From Alteriqipengyuania lutimaris (GTDB taxonomy: Bacteria > Pseudomonadota > Alphaproteobacteria > Sphingomonadales > Sphingomonadaceae): a stretch of 64,000 nucleotides of DNA. Shown in pieces: positions 8,612-19,914 of the stretch. The position numbers and the translations under genes were made by a program. Under the pieces are notes generated by a model. That model did not search any database. It saw only the letters and a list, made by a program, of their open reading frames with translations, and was not told the DNA's origin. The stretch covers positions 186,001 through 250,000 of the forward strand of contig NZ_QRBB01000002.1 in assembly GCF_003363135.1 (NCBI RefSeq), given 5' to 3'. How positions within the stretch are numbered: the first letter of the stretch is position 1; each line of letters begins with the position of its first letter.

Positions 8612-9304
8612 ATGAGCACCATCCTACTTTTCGGGCCGACCGGCGGCGTCGGGCAGGAAATCCTGCGACAGGCAGCCGACCGCTCGATTACCGTGCGCGC
8701 CGCCGAGCGTCACTGGAACGACGACCCCGCGCCCGAGATGGAGTATGAGCGGCGCGAGGCAAACGTGCTGCATGACGACCTCTCCTCCCTCATGGAGGGA
8801 TGTGACGCCGTGGTCTCGGCGATCGGCCTGCCACGCGAACCGAAAGCTCTCGCGGATCCGCCGCCGCTCTACACCGAAGGCGCGGTGCGCATGGTGCAGG
8901 GAATGCGCAAGGCGGGTGTCGCAAGGCTGGTCGTCATCTCGGCAGCTTTTGCCGATCGCGACGCCACGGTGCCCTTCTGGTTCAAGGCCGCGACCACGCC
9001 CCTGCGCCGGGTATTTCGCCAAATGGCCGAGATGGAGCGGGTGCTCCGTGTCGTCGAGGATATCGAATGGACCGCCGTGCGCCCCGGCTGGCTGCTCGAC
9101 CGCGAACTGACGCGCGATTATCAGCTCTCCGAAGACGACCTTCCAAATGGCACCCTGCGCACGCGTCGCGCCGATCTGGCAGATTTCATGCTCGATTGCG
9201 CAGAAACCCGCGATTGGATGCATGGATTTCCCTTCATCGCCCGACGCGAAAGCGATGATCTGGAGAGCCCGGGTGCGCTGATCGAGGAGATCAAGGGCGG
9301 CTGA
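8612..9304 (+). CDS. NAD(P)-binding Rossmann-fold protein (NmrA/atypical SDR)
   Basis: About 230 residues. The N-terminal LLFGPTGGVGQEIL carries the GxxGxxG dinucleotide-binding turn directly after the first strand. The later segments DAVVSAIG, ARLVVISAAFADRD and WTAVRPGWLLDRE match the NmrA / NAD(P)H-binding family of atypical short-chain dehydrogenases, which often lack the classical YxxxK pair; none is evident here. Members serve as redox sensors, epimerase-like enzymes or quinone reductases, so no substrate can be assigned. The ATG at 8612 directly precedes the Rossmann strand and is preferred over the GTG/ATG seven codons upstream. Confidence 0.8.
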   Translation: MSTILLFGPTGGVGQEILRQAADRSITVRAAERHWNDDPAPEMEYERREANVLHDDLSSLMEGCDAVVSAIGLPREPKALADPPPLYTEGAVRMVQGMRKAGVARLVVISAAFADRDATVPFWFKAATTPLRRVFRQMAEMERVLRVVEDIEWTAVRPGWLLDRELTRDYQLSEDDLPNGTLRTRRADLADFMLDCAETRDWMHGFPFIARRESDDLESPGALIEEIKGG

Positions 9305-9407
9305 GCGTTCCCGGCGCGCCCGCCCTCCTTGCGTGCGCCTCGCCACCTGCTAAAGCCGCGCCATATTTCACCCAATCAGGCAACATCCGGACCAGCAGGG
9401 ACGAATA

Positions 9408-10640
9408 ATGGCGAAAATTCAGGTCAAGAACCCGGTCGTCGAGCTCGACGGCGACGAAATGACGAAGATCATCTGGCAGTGGATTCGCGAGCGGCTGATC
9501 CTGCCCTATCTCGATATCGATCTTAAGTACTACGACCTTTCGATCGAGAAGCGCGACGAGACCGAGGACCAGATCACGGTCGATGCCGCCAACGCGATCA
9601 AGCAGTACGGCGTGGGCGTGAAATGCGCCACGATCACCCCCGACGAAGCGCGGGTCGAGGAATTCGACCTCAAGAAGATGTGGGTCTCGCCCAACGGCAC
9701 GATCCGCAACATCCTGGGCGGCGTGGTCTTCCGCGAGCCGATCGTGATCGACAACGTGCCGCGGCTGGTGCCGGGCTGGACCGACCCGATCGTGGTCGGC
9801 CGCCATGCCTTCGGCGACCAGTACCGCGCCAAGGACACGCTGATCCCCGGCAAGGGCAAGCTGCGCCTCGTCTTCGAAGGCGAAGATGGCGAGAATATCG
9901 ACATCGACGTGTTCGAATTCCCCAGCCCCGGCGTCGCGATGGCGATGTACAATCTCGACGATTCGATCCGCGACTTCGCGCGCGCCAGCTTCCAGTACGG
10001 CCTCGACCGCAAGTGGCCGGTGTACCTGAGCACTAAGAACACCATCCTCAAGAAGTACGATGGCCGCTTCAAGGATCTGTTCCAGGAAGTGTTCGACGCC
10101 GAATACAAGGCCGATTTCGACAAGGCCGGGATTACCTACGAACACCGCCTGATCGACGACATGGTTGCCGCCGCGCTCAAGTGGAGCGGCAAATTCGTGT
10201 GGGCCTGCAAGAACTACGACGGCGACGTGCAGTCGGACATCGTGGCGCAGGGCTTCGGCTCGCTTGGCCTTATGACCTCCGTGCTGATGACGCCCGACGG
10301 CAAGACCGTGGAAGCGGAAGCCGCGCACGGCACCGTCACCCGCCACTATCGCCAGCACCAGGAAGGCAAGGCGACCTCGACCAATCCGATCGCCAGCATC
10401 TTCGCGTGGACGCGCGGCCTGATGTATCGCGGCAAGTTCGACGACACGCCCGAAGTGGTGAAGTTCGCCGAAACGCTCGAGAAGGTCTGCATCAAGACGG
10501 TCGAAAGCGGCCAGATGACCAAGGACCTCGCGCTGCTGATCGGCCCGGGCCAGAGCTGGCTGACGACCGAGCAGTTCTTCGAAGCGATCGTCACCAATCT
10601 CGAAGCCGAGATGAAGAAGCAGGGCCTCGCCCCGGCGTAA
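9408..10640 (+). CDS. icd: NADP-dependent isocitrate dehydrogenase, class II (eukaryote-like)
   Basis: 410 residues, converting isocitrate to 2-oxoglutarate and CO2 in the TCA cycle while reducing NADP. The N-terminus [21 protein letters not shown], the substrate loop [12 protein letters not shown], the [24 protein letters not shown] metal-binding region and the [13 protein letters not shown] segment are nearly diagnostic for the homodimeric class II enzyme of alphaproteobacteria and mitochondria rather than the E. coli type. Length matches the family (about 405). The GNAT-nitrilase fusion gene starts 4 bases after its stop, so the two are probably cotranscribed. Confidence 0.97.
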   Translation: MAKIQVKNPVVELDGDEMTKIIWQWIRERLILPYLDIDLKYYDLSIEKRDETEDQITVDAANAIKQYGVGVKCATITPDEARVEEFDLKKMWVSPNGTIRNILGGVVFREPIVIDNVPRLVPGWTDPIVVGRHAFGDQYRAKDTLIPGKGKLRLVFEGEDGENIDIDVFEFPSPGVAMAMYNLDDSIRDFARASFQYGLDRKWPVYLSTKNTILKKYDGRFKDLFQEVFDAEYKADFDKAGITYEHRLIDDMVAAALKWSGKFVWACKNYDGDVQSDIVAQGFGSLGLMTSVLMTPDGKTVEAEAAHGTVTRHYRQHQEGKATSTNPIASIFAWTRGLMYRGKFDDTPEVVKFAETLEKVCIKTVESGQMTKDLALLIGPGQSWLTTEQFFEAIVTNLEAEMKKQGLAPA

Positions 10641-10644
10641 ATCG

Positions 10645-12300
<1,656 letters not shown>

Positions 12301-12345
12301 CGTTCGGGCCTTCATTGTTGCACCGCGCCAGTATAGTCTGCGCCC

Positions 12346-14136
12346 ATGGCGGGTGAACTCGAACCGACGACAGCGATCTCCGACGCGCTGGTGATCCTGG
12401 GCGCGGCCGGGATCGTCATCCCCCTCTTCGCGCGCTTTCGCATCACGCCCGTGATCGGCTTCCTGCTGATCGGCATCCTCGTCGGTCCCTACGGCCTCGG
12501 CGCACTGACGCCGGAAGTTCAGTGGCTTCGCGCGGTGACGATATCGGAGCCGGATTCGCTCGATATCTTCGCCGAATTCGGCATCATCCTGCTGCTGTTC
12601 ACCATCGGGCTGGAACTCAGCTTCAACCGGCTGTGGCAGATGCGAAAGCTCGTGTTCGGGCTCGGCGCGGCGGAGCTGCTGATCATCGGATCGTCGATCG
12701 GCGTCGTGCTCGCCATGATGGGCCAGTACTGGACCGGCGCGATGGCGCTAGGCCTCGCGCTCGCGCTGTCGTCGACCGCGATCGTGCTGCCGATTTCGGG
12801 CACGTCGTCACCGGTCGGCAAGGCAGCGCTGTCGATGCTCCTGTTCGAGGATGTGGCGATCGTGCCGATCATCTTCATGCTGGGCGCGCTGGCTCCCTAC
12901 GCCCAGGCCGACGGGCTGACAGGCCTGTGGACCACGCTGTGGCAAGGCGCGGCAGTGGTCGCCGTGCTGCTCGTGGCGGGACGCTACGTCCTGCCTATCC
13001 TGTTCGCACAGGCCGCGCGGACCAAGAGCCCCGAGGTATTCCTTGCCGCTACGCTAGTGGTCGTGATCGGCGCGAGCCTTGCCACCGGCATGGCAGGCCT
13101 TTCCCCTATCGTGGGTGCGATGATTGCGGGCCTGCTGATTGCCGAGACCGATTTCCACGGCGAGGTCGAGACCATTATCGAGCCGTTCAAGGGCCTCGCG
13201 CTCGGTATCTTCCTCATCACCATCGGGATGAGCATCGACCTTGAGGCCCTGCGCGACAATCTGGCCATGATCCTGACCGCCGTCATTCTGGTGTTGACGT
13301 TCAAGGCGGTCGTCACGGGCGTGCTGCTGCGGATGATGGGGGCCCGCCGCAACACCGCCACGGAAACCGGCATCCTGATGGCCAGCCCGTCCGAAACCAC
13401 GCTCATCGTGCTTTCGGCGGCCAGCACGGCCATGCTGATCCAGCCCGGTACCGTGCAGTTCTGGCAGATCGTTACCGCGATCGGTCTGACAATCACGCCG
13501 ATTCTCGCCTTCGTCGGCCGTGCGGTCGCGCGCCGCGTCGATCCCGTACCCGATGTCGCACAGGACGATTCGGCGCCGGCCGGCCGCGTGATCGTCGTCG
13601 GCGGGGGGCGCGTGGGCCGCCTCGTGTCGGACATGCTGCGGGTGCATGATCAGCCCTACATCACGATCGAATCGGACGCCGATCTCGCGATGCAGGACAA
13701 GCGCGATGGCTATAATGTAATCTTCGGCAATGCGGCGCGGCTGGAGACGCTGCGCGCCCTGCGGGTGGAGGATGCCGCCGCGATCGTCCTCACGATGGAT
13801 GCGCCGGTTCTGGCCCAGCGGCTCGTCTCGCGCTTGCGCAAGACCTACCCGGATCTCCTGATCGTCAGCCGTGCGCGCGACGCGGCCCACGCAGCGGCGC
13901 TGTACAAGGCAGGCGCGAGCCACGCGGTGCCAGAGACGCTCGAAAGTTCGCTGCAGTTATCCGAAGCGGTGCTGGTCGATGTCGGCGTCGCCATGGGGCC
14001 GGTGATCGCGTCGATCCACGAGAAGCGGGACGAGATGCGCAAGCAGATCCAGACCGACGGCGCGCTCGACCATGTGCCCAAGCTGCGCACCAGCACCGCG
14101 CCACCCAGCTCGTCGGCCACGGCACCCGCCGAATAG
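12346..14136 (+). CDS. CPA2 monovalent cation:proton antiporter with RCK/TrkA-N domain (YbaL/KefB type)
   Basis: 596 residues. The first about 400 form the 12-13-helix sodium/proton exchanger membrane domain, with typical stretches IGFLLIGILVGPYGLG, FGIILLLFTIGLELS and ALSSTAIVLP. Residues about 410-530 form a cytoplasmic RCK N-domain with the nucleotide-binding loop VIVVGGGRVGRLVSD and an acidic residue at the end of the second strand (TIESDAD). Such proteins exchange K+ or Na+ for protons, gated by NAD(H) or glutathione adducts. No KefF/KefG-like partner is adjacent. The C-terminal 40 residues are probably disordered. Confidence 0.92.
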   Translation: MAGELEPTTAISDALVILGAAGIVIPLFARFRITPVIGFLLIGILVGPYGLGALTPEVQWLRAVTISEPDSLDIFAEFGIILLLFTIGLELSFNRLWQMRKLVFGLGAAELLIIGSSIGVVLAMMGQYWTGAMALGLALALSSTAIVLPISGTSSPVGKAALSMLLFEDVAIVPIIFMLGALAPYAQADGLTGLWTTLWQGAAVVAVLLVAGRYVLPILFAQAARTKSPEVFLAATLVVVIGASLATGMAGLSPIVGAMIAGLLIAETDFHGEVETIIEPFKGLALGIFLITIGMSIDLEALRDNLAMILTAVILVLTFKAVVTGVLLRMMGARRNTATETGILMASPSETTLIVLSAASTAMLIQPGTVQFWQIVTAIGLTITPILAFVGRAVARRVDPVPDVAQDDSAPAGRVIVVGGGRVGRLVSDMLRVHDQPYITIESDADLAMQDKRDGYNVIFGNAARLETLRALRVEDAAAIVLTMDAPVLAQRLVSRLRKTYPDLLIVSRARDAAHAAALYKAGASHAVPETLESSLQLSEAVLVDVGVAMGPVIASIHEKRDEMRKQIQTDGALDHVPKLRTSTAPPSSSATAPAE

Positions 14137-14150
14137 CTGGGGCGGGTTTC

Positions 14151-14175
14151 GGACCTTCTGCCCTGCCCAACCGTT
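14151..14175 (+). promoter_or_regulatory. possible EcfG (general stress response) promoter
   Basis: GGACC (14151-14155), 16 bases, then CGTT (14172-14175). The alphaproteobacterial EcfG consensus is GGAAC-N16/17-CGTT, so there is one mismatch in the -35. It lies 23 bases upstream of the start of a small hydrophilic protein gene, the sort of gene often under EcfG control. Short motif, so low confidence. Confidence 0.3.
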
Positions 14176-14197
14176 GGTGGGAAAAGGAGAAAATCTT

Positions 14198-14386
14198 ATG
14201 TCCGATATCGATCCGACCAAGCCGCTTCCGAATGACGAGAAGTTCAAGCCGCAGAATGTGCAGGGTCAAGGCAAAGCCAAACCCTCCGCGCGCCGTGACG
14301 CGTCACGGCCAGCAGATACCGGCGGCGAAGATCTCGGCAAGGGGTCCAGCGGCGACACCCGGCGGGCAGCCAAGGGCGCCCGCTAA
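14198..14386 (+). CDS. small hydrophilic protein, probably disordered
   Basis: 62 residues, rich in K, D, G, P and S, with no hydrophobic core and no cysteines. The ATG at 14198 has a strong AAAGGAGA ribosome site seven bases upstream, which supports translation of this short frame. The composition resembles stress-induced hydrophilic proteins, and a possible EcfG promoter lies just upstream. I do not recognise a family. Its 3' end is convergent with alaS, and both stop codons fall inside a shared inverted repeat. Confidence 0.65.
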   Translation: MSDIDPTKPLPNDEKFKPQNVQGQGKAKPSARRDASRPADTGGEDLGKGSSGDTRRAAKGAR

Positions 14387-14416
14387 ACGCTCGGCCACGA
14401 TCGGCGTTTAGGCGCC
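14375..14416. terminator. inverted repeat spanning both stop codons of convergent genes
   Basis: GGCGCC-CTAAACGC (14375-14390) faces GCGTTTAG-GCGCC (14404-14416). The stop codons of the 62-residue gene (14384-14386) and of alaS (14408-14410) lie in the two arms. There is no T-run, so it may stabilise 3' ends or act as a bidirectional, weak terminator. Confidence 0.5.
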
Positions 14417-17071
14417 GATGGTCTCACGCAGCATATTTCGTACTGCATCCAGAGCGGCCTCGGCGCGCGTTGCGTCGGGGCCGCCTCCCTGTGCCATGTC
14501 CGGGCGACCGCCGCCGCCCTTCCCACCCAGTTCAGCTACGCCCGCACGCACCAGATCGACCGCGCTGAAGCGCGATGTCAGGTCTTCGGTAACTGCAACC
14601 GCGAAGGCCGCCTTGCCTTCGTTCGTCGCGCAGATCGCGGCCACGCCTGAGCCCAGGCGCTGCTTTGCCTCGTCCAGCAGCGGGCGCAGCTCTTTGGGAT
14701 CGAGCCCGTCGACGATCTGGCCCGAGAAGGCGACGTCGCCGATCGTTTCGCTACCGGCTTCTGGCGCAGCCCCTCCCCCGCCGAGCGCGAGCTGCTTCTT
14801 CGCCGCCGCAAGATCCTTCTCGAGCCGCTTGCGCTCATCGAGCAAGGCTTCGACCCGCGAGGCCACCTCGTCCGGCGTAGTCCGCAGGACGGCTGCGGCC
14901 GACTTGAGCATTTCCTCGCGCTCGACCAGCCATTGGCGCGCGGCATCGCCAGTAAGCGCTTCGATCCGGCGCACGCCGGAGCTGACCGCGCTTTCCGACA
15001 CGATCCGGAAGAGCTGAATGTCGCCGGTGGCGTCGACATGGGTGCCTCCGCACAATTCGACCGAATAGGTACGGCCCTCGTCGGCCGCGCGGCCCATCGA
15101 GAGCACGCGGACCTCGTCGCCATACTTTTCGCCGAACAGCGCGAGCGCACCCGCCGCAACCGCATCGTCAGGCGTCATCAGGCGGGTCGACACCTGCTGG
15201 TTTGCGCGAATCTCGGCATTCACCTCGTCTTCGATCGCGACGATATCCTCGTCGGTCAGCGGGGTCGGCTGCGAGAAGTCGAACCGCAGGCGATCTTCTG
15301 CAACCAATGAGCCCTTCTGCGTGACGTGACCGCCAAGGCGATTGCGCAGCGCGGTGTGGACGAGGTGCGTGGCGGAATGGTTGGCACGGATGCGGTCGCG
15401 CCGCTCCGCATCGATCGAAAGCTTTACCTCGTCGCCGACTTCAACCGATCCCGCTTCGACGCGGGCATGGTGAGCGTGCAGTCGGCCGAGCGGCTTGCCC
15501 GTGTCGCGTACGGCAATGCGCAAGCCTTCATGCGTCGAAATCGTGCCGCTATCGCCCGATTGCCCGCCGCTCTCGCCGTAGAACGGTGTCTGGTTGGTGA
15601 GAATGGTGACCTCGTCGCCCGGCTCCGCGCGTGCGACTTCTTCACCGTCCTTCACGATGGCCACGACGCGCCCTTCGCCATGGGTGGCGGAATAACCGAT
15701 GAACTCGGTGGCGCCTTCGCGCTCCGCAATCGTGAACCAAACTTCGCTGTCGGCGGCTTCGCCGCTGCCTTTCCATGCTGCACGCGCGGCTTCGCGCTGT
15801 TGCTGCATCGCCGCGTCGAAGCCCTCGCGATCGACGGAGATACCCTGGGCGCGCAGCGCGTCCTCGGTCAGGTCGTAGGGGAAGCCATAGGTGTCATAGA
15901 GCTTGAAGGCGACCTCGCCGTCGAGACGATCGCCTTCGGACAGGGTCCCGGTCGCGTCGTCGAGCAGGCGCAGGCCTTTCTCGAGGGTCTCGCGAAAGCG
16001 CGTTTCCTCGCGCTCCAGCGTTTCCTCGATTAGGGCTTGGCCGCGGTTGAGCTCCGGATAGGCCTGGCCCATTTCGCCGACCAGCGTCGGGACGAGCCGG
16101 TGCATCAGCGGCGTCTTCGCGCCCAGCAGGTGCGCGTGGCGCATGGCGCGGCGCATGATCCGTCGCAGGACGTAGCCGCGCCCTTCGTTGGAAGGAAGCA
16201 CGCCGTCGGCAATCAGGAAACCCGTGGCACGAAGGTGGTCCGCGATGACGCGGTGGCTCGCCAGAGTATCGTCGTTTGCGCTTTCGTGAAGCTGGGCCTC
16301 GGCCGCCGCGATCAGCGTCTTGAATGTGTCGGTGTCGTAATTGTTGTGAACGCCCTGCATGACGGCAGCAATGCGTTCCAGCCCCATGCCCGTATCGATG
16401 TTCTGGTTGGGCAGGTCGCCGACGATCTCGCCCGCGCGCTGCTCGTTCTGCATGAAGACGAGGTTCCAGATTTCGACGAAGCGATCCCCGTCCTCCTCGG
16501 GCGTGCCCGGAGGCCCCCCAGCAATGTGATCGCCATGGTCCCAGAATACCTCTGAGCACGGGCCGCACGGGCCGTCATCGCCCATCGCCCAGAAATTGTC
16601 CTTGGTGGCGATCCGGATGATGCGATCATCGGGCAGTCCGGCGATCCTCTTCCAGAGGGAATAGGCCTCGTCGTCGGTGTGATAGACCGTGGCGAGCAGC
16701 CGGTCGGGGTCGAGGCCGAATTCGCGCGTCAGCAGGTTCCAGGCATGTTCGATCGCCTGTTCCTTGAAATAATCGCCGAACGAGAAATTGCCGAGCATCT
16801 CGAAGAAGGTGTGGTGGCGCGCGGTATAGCCGACATTGTCGAGATCGTTATGCTTCCCGCCTGCGCGAACGCACTTCTGCGCGCTCACGGCCCTTGGGGC
16901 CGGCGGCGTCTCGAGGCCGGTGAAAACGTTCTTGAATGGCACCATGCCCGCATTGACGAACATCAGGGTGGGATCATTGTGTGGGACCAGCGGCGCGGAG
17001 GCCACGGGCAGGTGGCCATTGCCTTCGAAGAACTCGATGAAAGTCCGGCGGATATCGTTGGTGCTCGTCAT
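14408..17071 (-). CDS. alaS: alanyl-tRNA synthetase
   Basis: 887 residues, the usual length. It charges tRNA-Ala and edits mischarged Ser/Gly. The N-terminal class II core includes [16 protein letters not shown] and the motif 2 region. The editing domain has its zinc ligands in HSATHLVH (about residue 562) and in [10 protein letters not shown] (about residue 672). The C-terminal DHHA1 oligomerisation domain is present, ending with [16 protein letters not shown]. The start [15 protein letters not shown] matches the family N-terminus. It lies downstream of recA on the same strand, separated from it by a terminator, so it is probably transcribed independently. Confidence 0.98.
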   Translation of the reverse strand: MTSTNDIRRTFIEFFEGNGHLPVASAPLVPHNDPTLMFVNAGMVPFKNVFTGLETPPAPRAVSAQKCVRAGGKHNDLDNVGYTARHHTFFEMLGNFSFGDYFKEQAIEHAWNLLTREFGLDPDRLLATVYHTDDEAYSLWKRIAGLPDDRIIRIATKDNFWAMGDDGPCGPCSEVFWDHGDHIAGGPPGTPEEDGDRFVEIWNLVFMQNEQRAGEIVGDLPNQNIDTGMGLERIAAVMQGVHNNYDTDTFKTLIAAAEAQLHESANDDTLASHRVIADHLRATGFLIADGVLPSNEGRGYVLRRIMRRAMRHAHLLGAKTPLMHRLVPTLVGEMGQAYPELNRGQALIEETLEREETRFRETLEKGLRLLDDATGTLSEGDRLDGEVAFKLYDTYGFPYDLTEDALRAQGISVDREGFDAAMQQQREAARAAWKGSGEAADSEVWFTIAEREGATEFIGYSATHGEGRVVAIVKDGEEVARAEPGDEVTILTNQTPFYGESGGQSGDSGTISTHEGLRIAVRDTGKPLGRLHAHHARVEAGSVEVGDEVKLSIDAERRDRIRANHSATHLVHTALRNRLGGHVTQKGSLVAEDRLRFDFSQPTPLTDEDIVAIEDEVNAEIRANQQVSTRLMTPDDAVAAGALALFGEKYGDEVRVLSMGRAADEGRTYSVELCGGTHVDATGDIQLFRIVSESAVSSGVRRIEALTGDAARQWLVEREEMLKSAAAVLRTTPDEVASRVEALLDERKRLEKDLAAAKKQLALGGGGAAPEAGSETIGDVAFSGQIVDGLDPKELRPLLDEAKQRLGSGVAAICATNEGKAAFAVAVTEDLTSRFSAVDLVRAGVAELGGKGGGGRPDMAQGGGPDATRAEAALDAVRNMLRETIGA

Positions 17072-17161
17072 AGGACTTGCGAGTTAGGCAAAAGCGGTGC
17101 GACCGACAAGCTTTCGCGATCGCTCTTTGCGCCTGAATGGCGAACAAAGGCGCCGGATACG

Positions 17162-17208
17162 AAAAACCGGTCGCGATGCAGCCCGGGAAGGCATGCACGG
17201 CGACCGGT
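17162..17208 (-). terminator. Rho-independent terminator of recA
   Basis: Inverted arms ACCGGTCGC (17166-17174) and GCGACCGGT (17200-17208) are followed, on the minus strand, by five T (17162-17166 read in reverse). It lies 50 bases past the recA stop and separates recA from alaS. Confidence 0.7.
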
Positions 17209-17257
17209 CTTCCGGGTTTCCGGGCGCAAGTCGCGGCGCCCGCTTGAGAAGAAGCGA

Positions 17258-18319
17258 TCAGTCCTCCGCGTCAGGGCCGACCATCATCTCCTCGGCGACA
17301 TCGTCGGTCTTGCCGCGGATCGCAGCCTCCAGCTTGTCGCAAATCTCGGGGTTTTCCTTCAGGAAGGTCTTCGCATTCTCGCGTCCCTGGCCGATCCGGG
17401 TGCTGTCGTAGGAGAACCAGGAACCCGACTTCTCCACCAGGCCCGCCTTGACGCCCAGATCGAGGATCTCGCCGATCTTGGAAATCCCCTGTCCGTACAT
17501 GATGTCGAATTCGACCTGCTTGAACGGGGGCGCGACCTTGTTCTTGACCACTTTTACCCGTGTGGAGTTGCCGATAATTTCGTCGCGATCCTTGATCTGG
17601 CCGGTGCGACGGATGTCGAGCCGGACGGAAGCGTAGAATTTCAATGCGTTACCGCCGGTGGTCGTCTCCGGATTGCCGTACATGACGCCGATCTTCATGC
17701 GCAGCTGGTTGATGAAGATCACCATACACTTGGAACGGTTGATCGACCCGGTGAGCTTGCGCAGCGATTGGGACATCAGGCGCGCCTGAAGGCCGACGTG
17801 GCTGTCGCCCATCTCGCCTTCGATTTCGGCGCGCGGGACAAGCGCAGCCACCGAGTCGACCACCAGCACGTCGATCGCGTTGGATCGGACCAGCGTGTCG
17901 ACGATTTCGAGCGCCTGCTCGCCCGTATCGGGCTGGGAGACGATCAGTTCGTCGATATCGACGCCCAGCTTGCGGGCGTAGACCGGATCGAGCGCGTGTT
18001 CGGCGTCGACGAATGCAACCGTTCCCCCAGCCTTTTGGCATTCGGCCAGCACATGCAGCGCCAGCGTCGTCTTGCCCGAGCTTTCCGGCCCGTAAACTTC
18101 GATCACCCGGCCCTTGGGCAGGCCGCCGACGCCGAGCGCGATGTCGAGCCCCAGCGAGCCGGTCGAGATCGATTCGACATTCATCGCCTCCTTCGAGCCC
18201 AGTTTCATGGCCGAGCCCTTGCCGAAGGCCCGGTCGATCTGCGCGAGTGCGGCGTCGAGCGCCTTTTGACGGTCCACGTTGCTTTCCTTGTCTACCAGCT
18301 TGAGTTTCGCAGCAGCCAT
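17258..18319 (-). CDS. recA: recombinase RecA
   Basis: 353 residues. It forms the filament on single-stranded DNA for homologous recombination and stimulates LexA self-cleavage. Walker A is GPESSGKT, Walker B lies in [10 protein letters not shown], the L1/L2 DNA loops are around GEMGDSHVG and [20 protein letters not shown], and the ATP-cap region [12 protein letters not shown] is typical. The C-terminus is acidic ([11 protein letters not shown]). Start [13 protein letters not shown] is usual for the group and has a GGAG-type ribosome site upstream. A LexA box sits about 100 bases upstream and a terminator follows. No recX follows; alaS does. Confidence 0.99.
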   Translation of the reverse strand: MAAAKLKLVDKESNVDRQKALDAALAQIDRAFGKGSAMKLGSKEAMNVESISTGSLGLDIALGVGGLPKGRVIEVYGPESSGKTTLALHVLAECQKAGGTVAFVDAEHALDPVYARKLGVDIDELIVSQPDTGEQALEIVDTLVRSNAIDVLVVDSVAALVPRAEIEGEMGDSHVGLQARLMSQSLRKLTGSINRSKCMVIFINQLRMKIGVMYGNPETTTGGNALKFYASVRLDIRRTGQIKDRDEIIGNSTRVKVVKNKVAPPFKQVEFDIMYGQGISKIGEILDLGVKAGLVEKSGSWFSYDSTRIGQGRENAKTFLKENPEICDKLEAAIRGKTDDVAEEMMVGPDAED

Positions 18320-18410
18320 CGCACGCTCTCCTTTTTGTGCCTAGGGCAACCAACCGGTTTTGCCCCGAGGCCCGTTCGACAGCGACGGATGTACACTCTA
18401 TGTTCTTTCG

Positions 18411-18425
18411 GAACAAGAGGGGAAC
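18411..18425 (-). promoter_or_regulatory. LexA (SOS) box upstream of recA
   Basis: On the minus strand the sequence reads GTTC-N7-GTTC (GAAC at 18411-18414 and at 18422-18425 on the plus strand), the exact alphaproteobacterial LexA operator. It overlaps a candidate -35 (TTGTTC), with a -10-like TACATC 17 bases further on, so LexA would occlude RNA polymerase. Confidence 0.85.
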
Positions 18426-18512
18426 GCGAGTTTTTCGAGCGGGGCCTGCCGGCGACGAAAAAGGGGCGCACCGAACGACGCGCCCCAGGCTTTCGAAATT
18501 GGGCGTCGCGGA

Positions 18513-19115
18513 TCAGTTACGCGAGGGGAAGATGCCGTACAAAGCGACGCAATAGCGCATTACCTGGAAAGGCTGCATGTTGTTGACGGGTACCCCCTGG
18601 CCCACGTTCGAGGACACGATCGTGCCCTGATGCATCAGGTCGGTTCCAGGCGCCTGTTCGGTATAGGCATTCTGGGCGGCGCGCGCGAAGGAATTGTTGA
18701 TCGGATTGGGCTGATCGGCCGACACCCTCGCGATCGCGACCTGCGGGGTATGATTATGCGGCGGAAGATTGGAGGTCGTCAGCGTAGTTGTTTCCGTGCC
18801 GGCCATCTGCCCTATCGGGCGCGGCGTCAGGCCGGAGCCATTACCTTGACCGATCGGGGCCCGCCCCCGCAGATCGGGCAAACCGAAGGTGGTGCTCCCA
18901 TTACCGCCGTAGGTCGTGCCGTAAAGCGCGAAGAGCGCGGAGTTCTGGGAAATCGACAAGAGCTGTCCCGCCGCCTCCATGGTGTTGCGGGGGCAGAAGT
19001 TGTAGCCGGTCTGGATGATCTCGCCGATATAGAGCTCCTGTGCGGCGACCGGCGCCGGAAGCGTGGCGGCCGCAATCACGAGCGAGCTGGCAGCAAGCGA
19101 AAACTTGTAGGTCAT
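18513..19115 (-). CDS. exported phage tail-collar domain protein (copy 1)
   Basis: About 200 residues: a signal peptide (FSLAASSLVIAAATLPAPVAAQ) followed by the tail-collar fold (YIGEIIQTGYNFCPRN, the YGGNGSTTFGLPDLRGR core, then NLPPHNH). The family is known from tail-fibre collars of T4-like phages and from bacterial 'microcystin-dependent' MdpB-like proteins, where function is unclear. I start at ATG 19115, which has AAAGG upstream; a GTG three codons earlier is also in frame. The signal peptide argues for an envelope or secreted role, not a virion part. A paralogue lies immediately upstream on the same strand, about 80 bases away. No phage genes are adjacent. Confidence 0.85.
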   Translation of the reverse strand: MTYKFSLAASSLVIAAATLPAPVAAQELYIGEIIQTGYNFCPRNTMEAAGQLLSISQNSALFALYGTTYGGNGSTTFGLPDLRGRAPIGQGNGSGLTPRPIGQMAGTETTTLTTSNLPPHNHTPQVAIARVSADQPNPINNSFARAAQNAYTEQAPGTDLMHQGTIVSSNVGQGVPVNNMQPFQVMRYCVALYGIFPSRN

Positions 19116-19194
19116 GGTTTGCACCTTTCGAATCTGGAAACAGGCAGAATGCGCGGTGCCGGAATGACGATAAGCGCCGTCGGCACCGATTTGC

Positions 19195-19788
19195 TCAGTT
19201 GCGCGATGGGAACACGCCCGCGGTCGTTACGCAGAACCGCACGGCGAGGAATGGCTGCATGTTCGAAAACGGGATCCCCTGGCCAACGGTCTGCGAGACG
19301 ATCGTACCCTGATGCATCCGGTCCATGCCGGGGGCCTGCGCCGCATATCCGTTGTAGGCCGCTTCGGCCAAGCTGTTGTTGATCGGATTCGGATTGTCTG
19401 CCGGGACCGCGGCGACCGCCATGCGGGGGTCGTGGTTGTGCGGGGGAAGGTTGTTGAGGGTCAGCCCTACAGTCTCCGCACCGCCCATCGCGCCCGGCTC
19501 AGGGTTACCATTCATCAGGCCGATGGGGATGCGCCCGCGCAGATCCGGAAGGGCGAAGGTGCTGGTCCCGTTGCCGCCGAAATTGGTGCCGTAGAGCGAG
19601 AAAAGTGCCTCATTGCCCGAGATCGGCAGGATCTGCCCCTCGGCGGACATGGTCCACCTTGGGCAGAAGTCGAAGCCCACCATCTGGACCTGGCCGAGAT
19701 ATTCCTCTGGTCCGGCAAATGCCGGCGCCGGTGCCATCGCTGCCGCCATGGCAAGCGACGACACCACGACTGGTAGTGTCTTTTTCAT
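19195..19788 (-). CDS. exported phage tail-collar domain protein (copy 2)
   Basis: About 197 residues with the same layout as its downstream paralogue: a signal peptide starting MKKTLPVVVSSLAM and ending AFAG, then YLGQVQMVGFDFCPRW, the YGTNFGGNGTSTFALPDLRGR core, NNLPPHNH and a C-terminus ending PSRN. Both copies end in FPSRN and share TIVS..VGQG, so they arose by duplication. The ATG at 19788 is preceded by GGAGG on the minus strand. Two cysteines per copy (FCPR; RFCV / RYCV) could form a disulfide outside the cytoplasm. Function unknown. Confidence 0.85.
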   Translation of the reverse strand: MKKTLPVVVSSLAMAAAMAPAPAFAGPEEYLGQVQMVGFDFCPRWTMSAEGQILPISGNEALFSLYGTNFGGNGTSTFALPDLRGRIPIGLMNGNPEPGAMGGAETVGLTLNNLPPHNHDPRMAVAAVPADNPNPINNSLAEAAYNGYAAQAPGMDRMHQGTIVSQTVGQGIPFSNMQPFLAVRFCVTTAGVFPSRN

Positions 19789-19914
19789 GCGCGATCCTCC
19801 CCCCCTTATTCGGGAATTGCGCGACCCCTCGCCGCGGCACATCGGACAAGCCGACGACCGCTGCGGGCGCGATATTACCCATGCATACGGGAAAAGGAAG
19901 AGGAACTTCGGTCT

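Noticed and set aside
19131..19190. Terminator between the two tail-collar genes
   Set aside because: CGGTGCCG/CGGCACCG arms pair, but the loop is 18 bases and no T-run follows on either strand.
18513..19788. Remnant of a prophage tail
   Set aside because: Both genes carry signal peptides and no other phage genes are adjacent, so exported bacterial proteins fit better.
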